Assembly (NCBI RefSeq): GCF_014199305.1
Contig: NZ_JACIJK010000006.1
Coordinates: forward strand, 62,001-126,000
DNA from: Sphingomonas aerophila
Lineage (GTDB): Bacteria; Pseudomonadota; Alphaproteobacteria; Sphingomonadales; Sphingomonadaceae
Direction: 5' to 3'
Length of the DNA stretch: 64,000 bases
A program made the translations under genes and the position numbers. Positions within the stretch are counted from its first letter, which is position 1. Each line of letters starts with the position of its first letter. Positions 53,278-62,142 of this stretch are shown here, one piece after another. The notes below the pieces were generated by a model, which searched no databases, had not been told where the DNA came from, and saw nothing but the letters and a program-made list of their open reading frames with translations.

Positions 53278-53710
53278 TTGCTTTGATCCAGCGATCGCGG
53301 GTGGAGGGGTTCTCCTCGCTCCGTATGCCGGGCAGGTCACGCGTGTCGAGCCACGCCTCGTGCCGGCTCTCGATCGCGAAATGATGCGTCGGGCGAAATG
53401 GCGCCGGGTCATCGAAACTGCCGACCGTCAGGTCCAGGCCCTTCGCCTCATCGTCCGAAAACTCGAACGTCAGCGGCGTCCCGCAAGCCGAGCAGAACCC
53501 GCGATGCGCGATCGGAGACGATCGATAACGATCGGGCTCTTGCGTAGTCCAGGTGACCCGGTCGCGATCGACGCCGACGAACGCAATGGACACGCCGCCC
53601 GTCGCGCGCTGGCACATTCGGCAATGGCACAGATACGCGTCGTCCGTTTCCAGCTCCGCTTCGTACCGCACCCGCCCACACTGGCAGCCGCCCATCGCCA
53701 ACCTCGCCAT
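53258..53710 (-). CDS. GFA family protein (CENP-V/glutathione-dependent formaldehyde-activating-like)
   Basis: A 150-residue zinc protein of the GFA/Mss4-like fold. The ligand set is visible as GGCQCGRVRYEAE (Cys9, Cys11), YLCHCRMCQRATGG and GFCSACGTPLTF. Many members of this family are not actually formaldehyde-activating enzymes; function here is open. ATG 53710 follows AGGAG by eight bases. It is divergent from the MarR-emrAB unit and partly overlaps the alpha/beta hydrolase start. Confidence 0.9.
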   Translation of the reverse strand: MARLAMGGCQCGRVRYEAELETDDAYLCHCRMCQRATGGVSIAFVGVDRDRVTWTTQEPDRYRSSPIAHRGFCSACGTPLTFEFSDDEAKGLDLTVGSFDDPAPFRPTHHFAIESRHEAWLDTRDLPGIRSEENPSTRDRWIKAIGHLPD

Positions 53711-53789
53711 GGTCGCTCTCCTGTTTGCTCCAGTTAACGCGCTTGCACGCTTGATTGCAAAACCGGTATGGGACAGCTCTTCCAACACA

Positions 53790-53801
53790 TAAGCATGCTT
53801 A
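53790..53801. promoter_or_regulatory. Palindrome at the MarR-family operon start
   Basis: TAAGCATGCTTA is a perfect 12-base palindrome, 14 bases before the chosen GTG start of the MarR gene and within its probable promoter (ACTATAT follows). MarR-family repressors commonly bind such sites and autoregulate. Pattern seen; binding inferred. Confidence 0.6.
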
Positions 53802-53814
53802 CTATATCGGCCGT

Positions 53815-54261
53815 GTGCAGGGGTACGACATCGGCTTTCTTCTCAGCGACGTGTCGCGCCTGATGCGGCGTGAGTTCGACGCGCGAGCGCGCGCGATCGG
53901 CATCACCCGCGCCCAGTGGAAGGCGCTCACCGCGCTGAAGCGGCATGAGGGCATTAACCAGGGCGGGCTTGCCGACCTGCTGGAGGTTGAGCCCATCACC
54001 CTGTGCCGCATGATCGACCGGTTGGAAGAAGCTGGCCATGTCGAACGTCGCCGCGATCCCGCCGATCGCCGCGCGTGGAAGATCTTCCTGACCGACAGAT
54101 CGCGCCCGCTGATCGACCAGCTTCGCGCGCTTGCCGACGACGTGATCGGCGACGCGCTCTCGGTTCTCACTCCGGCGGAACAGGCGGCGATGGTCGACGC
54201 TCTCTCCCGCATCCGCACCAATCTCCATTCTTCGGACCTGAAGGACACGGCCCATGGCTGA
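53815..54261 (+). CDS. MarR family transcriptional regulator
   Basis: A 148-residue winged-helix repressor. It has the N-terminal dimer helix (YDIGFLLSDVSRLMRREFDARAR), the DNA-binding block GGLADLLEVEPITLCRMIDRLEEAGHVERRRDPADRRAWKI and the C-terminal helix. GTG 53815 starts the family's typical sequence; a TTG at 53755 would run through the palindromic operator. It overlaps the EmrA-like gene by eight bases, so it is the first gene of, and presumably represses, the three-gene efflux operon. Confidence 0.92.
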   Translation: MQGYDIGFLLSDVSRLMRREFDARARAIGITRAQWKALTALKRHEGINQGGLADLLEVEPITLCRMIDRLEEAGHVERRRDPADRRAWKIFLTDRSRPLIDQLRALADDVIGDALSVLTPAEQAAMVDALSRIRTNLHSSDLKDTAHG

Positions 54262-55384
54262 CGCAGATCCCCAGCGCGACCTGCGCCATTCCGCCGAGCC
54301 GGTCGGCGATCCAATCGCGGCAGAGGCAGCACCCGCCGCCGCAACGCCCGTAATCGACGCGGCCCCGGCCGAACCGGCACACAAGCGTCGTTGGCTGCGC
54401 CCTCTCCTCCTCGTCAGCGTGCCGATCGCCATCGCGGGTGGCGGCGGCTATCTTTGGCTGACGGGGGGCCAGTTCGTCTCCACCGACAATGCTTATGTCC
54501 AGCAGGACAAGGTTTCGGTGTCGTCCGACGTTGCCGGCCGCGTTGTCCAGGTCGCCGTCCGGGAGAACCAGCCGGTCCACGCCGGTGACCTTCTGTTCCG
54601 CATCGACCCTGAACCCTACCGGATCGCCGTCAGCCAGGCGAACGCGGCCATCGCGAGCGCGCAGGTCGCGTTGACCTCGCTGCGCGCGGATTTCGCGGGC
54701 ACTGGCGCGGACATCCAGGCCGCGCGCGACGCCATCGTCAACGCCCAGCAGGACTATCAGCGCCAGTCGGAACTGATGCGCCAGGGCTTCACCACCCGCG
54801 CACGGTTGGAGCAGTCGCAGCACGCGCTTGAACAAGCCCGCGCGCAGCTCGCCAACGCGACGTCCAACGCGGCCGAGGCTCGCGCCAAGCTCGCCACCGG
54901 ATCGGCCGTGCCCGGCGCCAACCCCGCCATCGCCGCCGCCCAGGTCCAGCGTGATCGCGCCAGCCTGGATCTCGGCCGCACCGCGGTCCGTGCGCCGGTG
55001 AACGGCACCATCAGCCAGTCCGACCGGCTACAGGTCGGCGCCATGATGGTGACCGGCCTGCCCGCGGTCAGCATCGTCGCCAATGGCCGTTCCTGGGTGG
55101 AGGCGAACTTCAAGGAAACCGACCTCAACCACATGCGCGTCGGCCAGCCGGCGGAGGTCAGCTTCGATGCCTATCCCGGCCTGAAGCTTCGTGGCCATGT
55201 CCAGTCGATCGGCGCTGGCACGGGCAGCGAGTTCTCCGTCCTTCCCGCGCAGAATGCGACCGGCAACTGGGTCAAGGTGACCCAGCGCGTCCCCGTTCGC
55301 GTCGCGATCGACGAAAAGAGCCCGCGCCAGCTGATTGCCGGCCAGTCCGCCGACGTACGGGTCGACGTGCGCTCGGCCCGCTGA
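54254..55384 (+). CDS. emrA: HlyD-family membrane fusion protein, EmrA-like
   Basis: Periplasmic adaptor of a tripartite drug efflux pump. The 376-residue protein has an N-terminal Ala/Pro-rich cytosolic segment, a membrane helix (about 49-66), the STDNAYVQQDKVSVSSDVAGRV lipoyl half, a coiled-coil hairpin (about 130-225) and the second half VRAPVNGTISQSDRLQVGAMM. It starts within the MarR gene's end and shares its stop with the next start (TGATG), so MarR, EmrA and EmrB are co-translated. Confidence 0.94.
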   Translation: MADADPQRDLRHSAEPVGDPIAAEAAPAAATPVIDAAPAEPAHKRRWLRPLLLVSVPIAIAGGGGYLWLTGGQFVSTDNAYVQQDKVSVSSDVAGRVVQVAVRENQPVHAGDLLFRIDPEPYRIAVSQANAAIASAQVALTSLRADFAGTGADIQAARDAIVNAQQDYQRQSELMRQGFTTRARLEQSQHALEQARAQLANATSNAAEARAKLATGSAVPGANPAIAAAQVQRDRASLDLGRTAVRAPVNGTISQSDRLQVGAMMVTGLPAVSIVANGRSWVEANFKETDLNHMRVGQPAEVSFDAYPGLKLRGHVQSIGAGTGSEFSVLPAQNATGNWVKVTQRVPVRVAIDEKSPRQLIAGQSADVRVDVRSAR

Positions 55385-56976
55385 TGGCCAGCGCCGCCCT
55401 GCCTGCCGGCGCGTCCGCGACCACGCCTCCGCCTGCCCCGGTGGAGGACCAGCCTGCGCTCCACACCAGCAACCGCCCGCTGCTGACCATTGGCGTCATG
55501 GCGGCGACGGTCATGCAGATCCTCGATTCCACCATCGCCAACGTCGCGCTGCCGCACATGCAGGCGGCGCTCAGCGCGACGGCCGACACGATCACCTGGG
55601 TCCTGACCAGCTACATCGTCGCTTCCGCCGTCGCGATCCCGCTGACCGGCTGGCTGTCCGATCGGCTCGGCAGCCGGCGTCTGTTCCTGTGGTCCGTTGT
55701 CGGCTTCGTGCTGTCCTCAATGGCGTGCGGGCTTGCGACCAACCTGCCCTCCATGGTCGCCTTTCGCTTGCTTCAGGGCGTGGCCGCGGCGTTCATGAAC
55801 CCGCTCAGCCAGACCGTGATGATGGACATCAACCCCAAATCGAAACAGGCCAGCGCCATGTCGATCTGGGGCATGGGTGTCATGGTCGGCCCGATCCTGG
55901 GCCCGGTGATCGGCGGCTGGCTGACCGACAATTACGACTGGCGCTGGTGCTTCTTCGTCAACGTGCCGGTCGGCATCGCCTGTTATGCGATCCTGTGGGC
56001 GCTGCTCCCCTCGCGCCAGGTGATCCGTCGCCGCTTCGACCTGTTCGGCTTCGCAACGCTCGCCGTCGCGATCAGCGTGTTCCAGCTGATGCTCGACCGC
56101 GGCCAGACGGAGGACTGGTTCTCAAGCTGGGAAGTGCGGATCGAGGCGATGATCGCCGCCGCCGCAGCGTGGATGTTCATTGTCCACCTGTTCACCGCCA
56201 AGGAACCGATGTTCGAACGCTCCTTGTTCAAGGATCGCAACCTGATGACCGGCGTCAGCTTCATGCTGGTCATCGGCGTGTTGATGACCGCAACGCTCGC
56301 GCTGCTGCCGCCGATGTTGCAGAACCTGTATGGCTATCCCGTGCTCACCACCGGCATCCTGATGATGCCGCGCGGCGTCGGGATCGTGGTCAGCATGGCC
56401 TTTGCCGGCCGCCTGATGGCCAAGGGCGTGGACCCGCGCATCCTGGTCATGTCGGGTCTCAGCATCGCCGCCTGGTCTCTTTATGAAATGACCGGCTGGA
56501 CGCTTGGCATGGATAGCTGGCCCTTTATCTGGACCGGCGTTGTCCAGGGCATCGGCCTTGGCCTGATCTTCATCCCGCTCAATATCATGGCGTTCGGGAC
56601 GCTATCGCCGTCAAAGCGGACGGAGGGCACGTCGCTGATGAACCTGTCGCGAAACATCGGCGGTTCGGTCGGCATCTCCGTGGTGACGGTGCTGCTCGCC
56701 CGCAACCTTCAGACGAACCATGAGGTGCTGGGCGCTCACATCCCCGCGGCGGGCCTCACCACCGCCGACCCGATCGTCGCGTCCCTGACCGGCTCCACCA
56801 GTTCCAGCGTGCTCGCCATGGCCGATGCGATCGTCAACCAGCAGGCGGCGATGATCGCCTATATCGACAACTTCAAGCTGATGATGATCCTGACCGCCGG
56901 TGCCCTGCCGCTCGGCCTGTTGCTCAAGCGGCCAAAGGGCCCGGTAAAGGCGAGCGCCGACGCCATGGGCCACTGA
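55384..56976 (+). CDS. emrB: DHA2 family multidrug MFS transporter, EmrB-like
   Basis: A 530-residue proton-driven drug exporter with about 14 membrane helices. Conserved DHA2 phrases include LDSTIANVALPHMQAAL (helix 1), WLSDRLGSRRLFL (motif A), RLLQGVAAAFMNPLSQ and GPILGPVIGGWL. It works with the adjacent EmrA. The start overlaps the emrA stop by one base. It is followed by a large hairpin (56987-57029) between it and the convergent asd gene. Confidence 0.94.
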   Translation: MASAALPAGASATTPPPAPVEDQPALHTSNRPLLTIGVMAATVMQILDSTIANVALPHMQAALSATADTITWVLTSYIVASAVAIPLTGWLSDRLGSRRLFLWSVVGFVLSSMACGLATNLPSMVAFRLLQGVAAAFMNPLSQTVMMDINPKSKQASAMSIWGMGVMVGPILGPVIGGWLTDNYDWRWCFFVNVPVGIACYAILWALLPSRQVIRRRFDLFGFATLAVAISVFQLMLDRGQTEDWFSSWEVRIEAMIAAAAAWMFIVHLFTAKEPMFERSLFKDRNLMTGVSFMLVIGVLMTATLALLPPMLQNLYGYPVLTTGILMMPRGVGIVVSMAFAGRLMAKGVDPRILVMSGLSIAAWSLYEMTGWTLGMDSWPFIWTGVVQGIGLGLIFIPLNIMAFGTLSPSKRTEGTSLMNLSRNIGGSVGISVVTVLLARNLQTNHEVLGAHIPAAGLTTADPIVASLTGSTSSSVLAMADAIVNQQAAMIAYIDNFKLMMILTAGALPLGLLLKRPKGPVKASADAMGH

Positions 56977-56986
56977 ACCGCCCCGG

Positions 56987-57029
56987 CCCCGCGCCTGTCA
57001 CCTCTAACGAACAGGTGATCGGCGCGGGG
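56987..57029. terminator. Hairpin between emrB and asd
   Basis: CCCCGCGCC-TG-TCACCT (56987-57003) pairs with AGGTGA-TC-GGCGCGGGG (57013-57029), 15 pairs with a small internal mismatch, 9-base loop. Serves two convergent genes. Confidence 0.65.
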
Positions 57030-57042
57030 TTGGGCATGCGGC

Positions 57043-58131
57043 TCAATCCTCGTCGTCGTCCTCAGCCTCGATCGCGACGTTGGACTCGCCCGCCAGCACC
57101 GCCTCGTTGCCACGCCGCAGGTGGCGCCGGCCGAGCAGTTCCGCGATCTGCACCGCGTTCAACGCCGCACCCTTGCGCAGATTGTCCGACACGCACCACA
57201 GCGACAGCCCGTTCTCGACCGTCGGGTCCTCGCGTACGCGGCTGACATAAGTCGCGTCGTCGCCCGCGGCCTCGATCGGGGTGATGTAGCCGCCATCCTC
57301 CTGCTTATCGATCAGCATCACGCCCGGCGCCTCGCGCAGGATGCGGCGCGCGTCTTCGGCACTGATCTCGTCCGCGAACTCCAGGTTGATCGCCTCGGAA
57401 TGACCGACGAACACGGGCACGCGGACGCAGGTCGCGGTGATCTTGATCTTGGGGTCGAGGATCTTCTTGGTTTCGACCACCATCTTCCATTCTTCCTTGG
57501 TCGAACCGTCGTCCAGAAAGCTGTCGATGTGCGGGATCACGTTGAAGGCGATCTGCTTGGTGAATTTGTGAGGCGTCGCGGGATCGCCGACAAAGATGTT
57601 GCGGCTCTGCTCGAACAGCTCGTCCATGCCACTCTTGCCCGCGCCCGACACCGACTGATACGTCGCCACCACCACGCGCTTGATCGTCGCGGCATCGTGC
57701 AACGGCTTCAGCGCGACCACCATCTGCGCCGTTGAGCAGTTCGGGTTGGCGATGATGTTCTTGGCCGTATAGCCGTCGATCGCCTCCGCGTTCACTTCCG
57801 GCACGACCAGCGGCACGTCCGGGTCCATGCGATACAGGGAGGAATTGTCGATCACAGTGCAGCCCGCCGCCGCGAACTTCGGCGCATAGACCCGCGTCGC
57901 CTCGGATCCGATCGCGAATAGCGCCATGTCCCACCCGGTCGGGTCGAAATGCTCGATATTCTGCACCTTGAGCATGCGACCGGTGTCGCCATACTCGATC
58001 TGGTCGCCCTGGCTGCGGCTCGACGCCAGCACCGCGATCTCATCAGCCGGAAACTGACGCTCGGCGAGGATGTTGACCATCTCGCGCCCGACATTCCCCG
58101 TCGCGCCCGCGACCACCACCCGATAACCCAT
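57043..58131 (-). CDS. asd: Aspartate-semialdehyde dehydrogenase
   Basis: Reduces aspartyl phosphate to aspartate semialdehyde for lysine, threonine, methionine and diaminopimelate. The 362-residue protein has VAGATGNVGREM, the catalytic ANPNCSTAQM (Cys132), QSVSGAGKSGMDEL and the HSEAINLEF region with the catalytic histidine. It is about 20 residues longer than usual because of an acidic tail (ESNVAIEAEDDDED). ATG 58131 follows GGAGG. Monocistronic here. Confidence 0.95.
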   Translation of the reverse strand: MGYRVVVAGATGNVGREMVNILAERQFPADEIAVLASSRSQGDQIEYGDTGRMLKVQNIEHFDPTGWDMALFAIGSEATRVYAPKFAAAGCTVIDNSSLYRMDPDVPLVVPEVNAEAIDGYTAKNIIANPNCSTAQMVVALKPLHDAATIKRVVVATYQSVSGAGKSGMDELFEQSRNIFVGDPATPHKFTKQIAFNVIPHIDSFLDDGSTKEEWKMVVETKKILDPKIKITATCVRVPVFVGHSEAINLEFADEISAEDARRILREAPGVMLIDKQEDGGYITPIEAAGDDATYVSRVREDPTVENGLSLWCVSDNLRKGAALNAVQIAELLGRRHLRRGNEAVLAGESNVAIEAEDDDED

Positions 58132-58318
58132 TTCGCCCTCCGTCGTCGGCACGGGTCTAAAGGGCATTGCGCCTCCCAGGGCAACGCCTTTGTCATGGAG
58201 TGAGTCATAGGTTGGCTATCCCGCACAGGCGAAAGGGCAGCAGCTGCCCATTTACGCCCGCACCCCCCTCCTCCAAGAACATGGCGTCTCGTCGGGGACG
58301 CCGGTCGACGGAGCAGGC

Positions 58319-59455
58319 ATGGTCAGCAGAATAACCGCGGGTGTGACCGCCTTCGCGTCGTCCATGAGCGTCGCAGTGCCGGCTCAAATCCCACCGCCGC
58401 CGCTTTCCGTGACGATCCCTCACATTCCTTCAGGGGTTAGCGTAGCGAACGACAGGTCGAATGCAGCACCATTGCTCGTCAAGTCACTCGATCCTGCGGT
58501 GGCGCTACTCGGCCTCAACCCCTGCCGATATTCGAGATCATATGCCAATGGAGAGCCAAGTGGCGCTGTCACCATGGTCGGCAATCCAGAAATCGACTGC
58601 GCTACATGGAAGGTCAGCAAAGCACCCGATGTCACCGTGTTTTCGGGCTCGGTCACGATAGCGGGTTCCAGGCTACCGATCGTCGCCTTCTATGACGGCC
58701 GGGACCTCGCTCCTTCCACTCCGAGGCGGATCGTCATCGACGTCATCGGCGGCCCCGGCTCGGACATTTCGCCTGGCCTGAACGATGACCTGCCGCTCTT
58801 TCTGGTGGAGAGGGGCGTGTTCGTCGTGAGGCTCGGCTACACAGGCACCCGCCATGGGTCGAGTTTTCCGCGTCCCGATCTCGACAACGCCTCCTTCCAA
58901 GTCGGGTCTTACGCAACCAGGCTGCGTCAACTCCATCCGCGGGGCAAGATCGTCCTTCTCGGTGAAAGCCTGGGAGGGCTAATCAGCGCCAAGGCTGCCG
59001 GCGATCTCCCCGCTGCCCCCGTGATCGACGGGCTGGCGATGGTAATGCCCTTGGTGTTCAGCGCCAATGAGGCGGTCGGGAACTTCAACCACCTGTTCTC
59101 CGCGCGCCACGAACAGGTGCCCGCCAGTCCGCGAATCCGGTTGCTCGAAAGCCCTCATGACCTTTGGTCGGACGGCAGATTGGCGACTGTCCCGGGCCTT
59201 GATCTCCTCCGGGGCTTCTTTCCTGAAACCGCCCGGCGGCGGAACCTGGAAAGCTATCTCGCTCGGACAAGGGGGCTCAAGAAGATGCTGGCCTTTGGAG
59301 AGAATGATGACCGAACCGGGAATGCGGGTATTGCCTCGATTGCTCGCGACATACCCGACCTCGACGTCGTCAAACTGGAACGGAGCGGCCACTTTTTCGA
59401 CAGGCGGACCGCCCAGCAGCTTGTGGACAGGATGTGGGACCTGTTCCTGAAATAG
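58319..59455 (+). CDS. Secreted alpha/beta hydrolase-like protein
   Basis: A 378-residue protein I can place only in the alpha/beta hydrolase fold. It has a signal-like N terminus (about 1-22), a beta-rich domain (about 30-120) with two cysteines, then the hydrolase core: IDVIGGPGSD oxyanion region, nucleophile GESLGG (Ser217), FGENDDRTG for the acid (Asp330 or 331) and RSGHFFD for His358. GGAGC precedes ATG 58319. It stands alone between asd and the S9 peptidase; GC and codon usage look slightly less extreme than neighbours, but I did not measure this. Confidence 0.7.
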   Translation: MVSRITAGVTAFASSMSVAVPAQIPPPPLSVTIPHIPSGVSVANDRSNAAPLLVKSLDPAVALLGLNPCRYSRSYANGEPSGAVTMVGNPEIDCATWKVSKAPDVTVFSGSVTIAGSRLPIVAFYDGRDLAPSTPRRIVIDVIGGPGSDISPGLNDDLPLFLVERGVFVVRLGYTGTRHGSSFPRPDLDNASFQVGSYATRLRQLHPRGKIVLLGESLGGLISAKAAGDLPAAPVIDGLAMVMPLVFSANEAVGNFNHLFSARHEQVPASPRIRLLESPHDLWSDGRLATVPGLDLLRGFFPETARRRNLESYLARTRGLKKMLAFGENDDRTGNAGIASIARDIPDLDVVKLERSGHFFDRRTAQQLVDRMWDLFLK

Positions 59456-59673
59456 GGCGAGGGGCTTCCGCGTCGCGGTCCTCCCTCGATCGCACCGGAG
59501 CGCACCAAGGTCGACGAGCGCTCCATCCTATTCGTGCGCGGCAAGGGGTGGACCGGCCGGGTACGAAGTCTGTTCCGGTGTCCGCCCTCACCCCCGACCC
59601 GACCAGCCTCGCTCGCGGCTCCCTGCCCTCGCCTGCTGAAGCAGCCTCTCCGGTAGCGGGTCGCGGTGCGCTG

Positions 59674-59693
59674 CCCCGACCCTAGGGCCGGGG
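59674..59693 (-). terminator. Hairpin at the S9 peptidase stop
   Basis: CCCCG-A-CCC (59674-59682) faces GGG-C-CGGGG (59685-59693), spanning the stop codon of the S9 peptidase. The turn is tight, so the real stem must be shorter. Weak evidence. Confidence 0.25.
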
Positions 59694-61985
59694 AGCTGAT
59701 GTCGCTGCGACCTGTACCGTCGGCTTGTCGCGCACCTCCCGGTTCAGGAAGTTCAGGATCGTGGTCCAGACATGGATGTCGCGTGCCGCGGCGTGCGTCT
59801 TGCCTGGGTAGAACATCATCTCGAACGGCCGGTTGTTCGCCTGCATCGCAGCCGCAAAGGCGGTGGAGTTGTCCAGGAACACATTGTCGTCGGCCATGCC
59901 ATGCAACAACAGCAACGGGTCGCTGATCTTGGGCGCATCCAGGACCGCGTTCGCGGTGGCATAGCTCTGCGGATCGGTCTTGGGATCGCCCAGATACCGC
60001 TCCGTATAATGCGTGTCATATAGCTGCCAGTCGGTTACCGGCGCGCCCGACACGCCAGCGGCGAACACCCCCGGCGCCTTTTCCAGCATCTTCAGCGTCA
60101 TGTAGCCGCCGTACGACCAGCCATAGGTCGCGACCTTGGTCGGGTCCACGAACGGCAACGTTTTCAGGTAATTGGCCCCGGCGACCTGGTCGTCGACCTC
60201 CACCGTGCCCATCGCGTGATAGACCGCGCTGTTGAACGCCACCCCGCGATTGGGCGTGCCGCGATTGTCGATCTCGAAAAAGATATAGCCCTGGTCGACC
60301 AGGAACTGCGGGAACGGGTTGGACCAGGCGCGGCTCACCGTCTGGCTGGTCGGGCCGCCATAATGCTCAAAGAACACCGGATAGCGCTTGCCCGGCTCCA
60401 GCGCTGGCGTGATCATCTTCCAGTGCAGGTCGGTGCCGTCGGCAGCCTTGATGGTGCCGAACTTCGTCTCGCGATGGCTGGACAGGTAGGGGTAATATGG
60501 GTGCCCCTCCCGGATCGCATTCTCGTTCACCCACGCGGTGCGCTTGCCGTCGGGGTCGGCCAGGAACACCTGCGACGGCTGGGTGGGGCTGGAGCGGGAG
60601 ATGATCAGCCGGGTCGCCGCCCTGTCCATCCGCGCGCCATTCCAATACCCTGCCTCGGTCAGGCGTGTCAGCTTGTTCGGGCGTGCCAGGTCGACGGCAT
60701 ACAGGTGCTGCTCCAGCACGTCGTCCTTGTTGCCCAGGAAATAAACGCGGCCCTTTGGCTGGTCGATGCCGACCAGCCCGGTTACTTCCCACTCGCCCTG
60801 GGTCAGGGCCGTCCACTTGCCCGCCTTGAACCGGTACAGATGGCCATGCCCGGACCGCGCCGATCGCCAGATCAGGCTGCCGTCATCCATGGCCTCATAG
60901 GAATCGGTCAGGTCGACCCAGCTCTTCGCGCCCGCCTTTTCGCTGAACAGGATCGTCGCCTTGCCCGTCGCGGGATCGACACGCAGCATGTCGAGCCGCT
61001 TCTGGTCACGGCTCTGCCGCTGCACCAGCAACGCCGACCCGTCCGGCGTCCAGTCGACACGGGCAAGGTAGATGTCCGGGTTGCTGCCCAGGTCGACCTT
61101 TATCTGCCCCGACCCGTCCGGGCGCATGACATACAGCTCGACCAGCACGTTGGGCGTACCCGCCGCCGGATAGCGCTGCTCGTACGTCTTGGTGCCCGCC
61201 GCGCCGATGCTGGCGCGGGTGAAGATCTTCACGGGCGCTTCGTCGAACTTCTCGACCGCGATGTGCTTCTCGTCCGGGCTCCACCAGTAACCCGTGCGGC
61301 GATCCATTTCCTCCTGCGCGACGAACTCCGCTTCACCCCAGTGGATGGTGCCCTGCCCGCCGGTCGTCACGGCCTTGGCGTCGCCCCCGGCGATCCGCTG
61401 CACGAACAGGTTCTGGTCCCGAACAAAGCTGACAAAGCCGCCCTTGGGGCTCACCACCGGGTTCAGCTCGCCGCCGGGCGTACTGGTCAGCCGCCGCACC
61501 TGCCCGTCGAGCGAGGCGAGGTACAGGTCACCGTCCAGCGGCACCAGGATCGACTTGCCGTCCGGCGACCAGTCATATTGGACGATGCCCGTCTTGCCGG
61601 TCAGCGAACGGTCACGCTCGCGCTGCATCTTCTCGGCCTCGGACAGCTCGGCGCCGCTGCCGACGCGCTTGCTGTCGACCAGCATCCGCTCCTGCCCGGT
61701 CCGCGTGTCATACGCCCACAGGTCGTAGCGATTGCGCTCGTCGGCGCGCGGGCGGATGGAGGTCAGCAGCGTGCCGTCGGGCGACAGGGTCAGCGCTTGC
61801 GGCTGCTGCCCGGACAGGTCGGGACTGGCGAACAGCCGCTCCAGCGTCAGGTCGCCCGGCTTCGCGGCGACGGGCGCCAGCACCGCGGGGCTCGCCTGCG
61901 CCGGCTCGCTCGCGGCCGTCACCTGCGGCTCAGCGGCCAAGGCAGAGGTTCCGAGCAGGGCAAGGGCAAGCAGGGTCAATCGCAT
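59682..61985 (-). CDS. S9 family peptidase, dipeptidyl peptidase IV-like, secreted
   Basis: A periplasmic prolyl dipeptidyl peptidase. The 767-residue protein has a signal peptide (about 1-18, ALAAEP), an eight-bladed propeller (YDWSPDGKSILVPLDGDLYL and similar blades), the EE-type YWWSPDEKHIAVEKFDEAPV region (residues ~230-250), and the hydrolase end with GWSYGGYMTLKML, HGMADDNVF and YPGKTHAAA as Ser, Asp and His. Likely helps use of proline-rich peptides with the M2 and S41 peptidases. The start is ATG 61985. Confidence 0.94.
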   Translation of the reverse strand: MRLTLLALALLGTSALAAEPQVTAASEPAQASPAVLAPVAAKPGDLTLERLFASPDLSGQQPQALTLSPDGTLLTSIRPRADERNRYDLWAYDTRTGQERMLVDSKRVGSGAELSEAEKMQRERDRSLTGKTGIVQYDWSPDGKSILVPLDGDLYLASLDGQVRRLTSTPGGELNPVVSPKGGFVSFVRDQNLFVQRIAGGDAKAVTTGGQGTIHWGEAEFVAQEEMDRRTGYWWSPDEKHIAVEKFDEAPVKIFTRASIGAAGTKTYEQRYPAAGTPNVLVELYVMRPDGSGQIKVDLGSNPDIYLARVDWTPDGSALLVQRQSRDQKRLDMLRVDPATGKATILFSEKAGAKSWVDLTDSYEAMDDGSLIWRSARSGHGHLYRFKAGKWTALTQGEWEVTGLVGIDQPKGRVYFLGNKDDVLEQHLYAVDLARPNKLTRLTEAGYWNGARMDRAATRLIISRSSPTQPSQVFLADPDGKRTAWVNENAIREGHPYYPYLSSHRETKFGTIKAADGTDLHWKMITPALEPGKRYPVFFEHYGGPTSQTVSRAWSNPFPQFLVDQGYIFFEIDNRGTPNRGVAFNSAVYHAMGTVEVDDQVAGANYLKTLPFVDPTKVATYGWSYGGYMTLKMLEKAPGVFAAGVSGAPVTDWQLYDTHYTERYLGDPKTDPQSYATANAVLDAPKISDPLLLLHGMADDNVFLDNSTAFAAAMQANNRPFEMMFYPGKTHAAARDIHVWTTILNFLNREVRDKPTVQVAATSAPRP

Positions 61986-62142
61986 GAACTAACTCCGTCG
62001 CGACAGCCGCCGCGTGGGTAAAGGGGTTGAACCGTGAAGGGGACACGCTGCCCATCGATGGCATCGGCCGCGTGGCATTCAGGGAAACGTCGGGCACGGC
62101 AGTGTCGTGGCAAATATCCAGCCTGTAGGACAGGAAAAAGCG

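Noticed and set aside
60216..62021. 601-codon frame opposite the S9 peptidase, and similar ones opposite nadA (3413-4753), the TPP enzyme (18930-20552) and DUF418 (62107-63588)
   Set aside because: All are shadows of well-supported genes; compositions are Arg/His/Pro-rich and unlike proteins.
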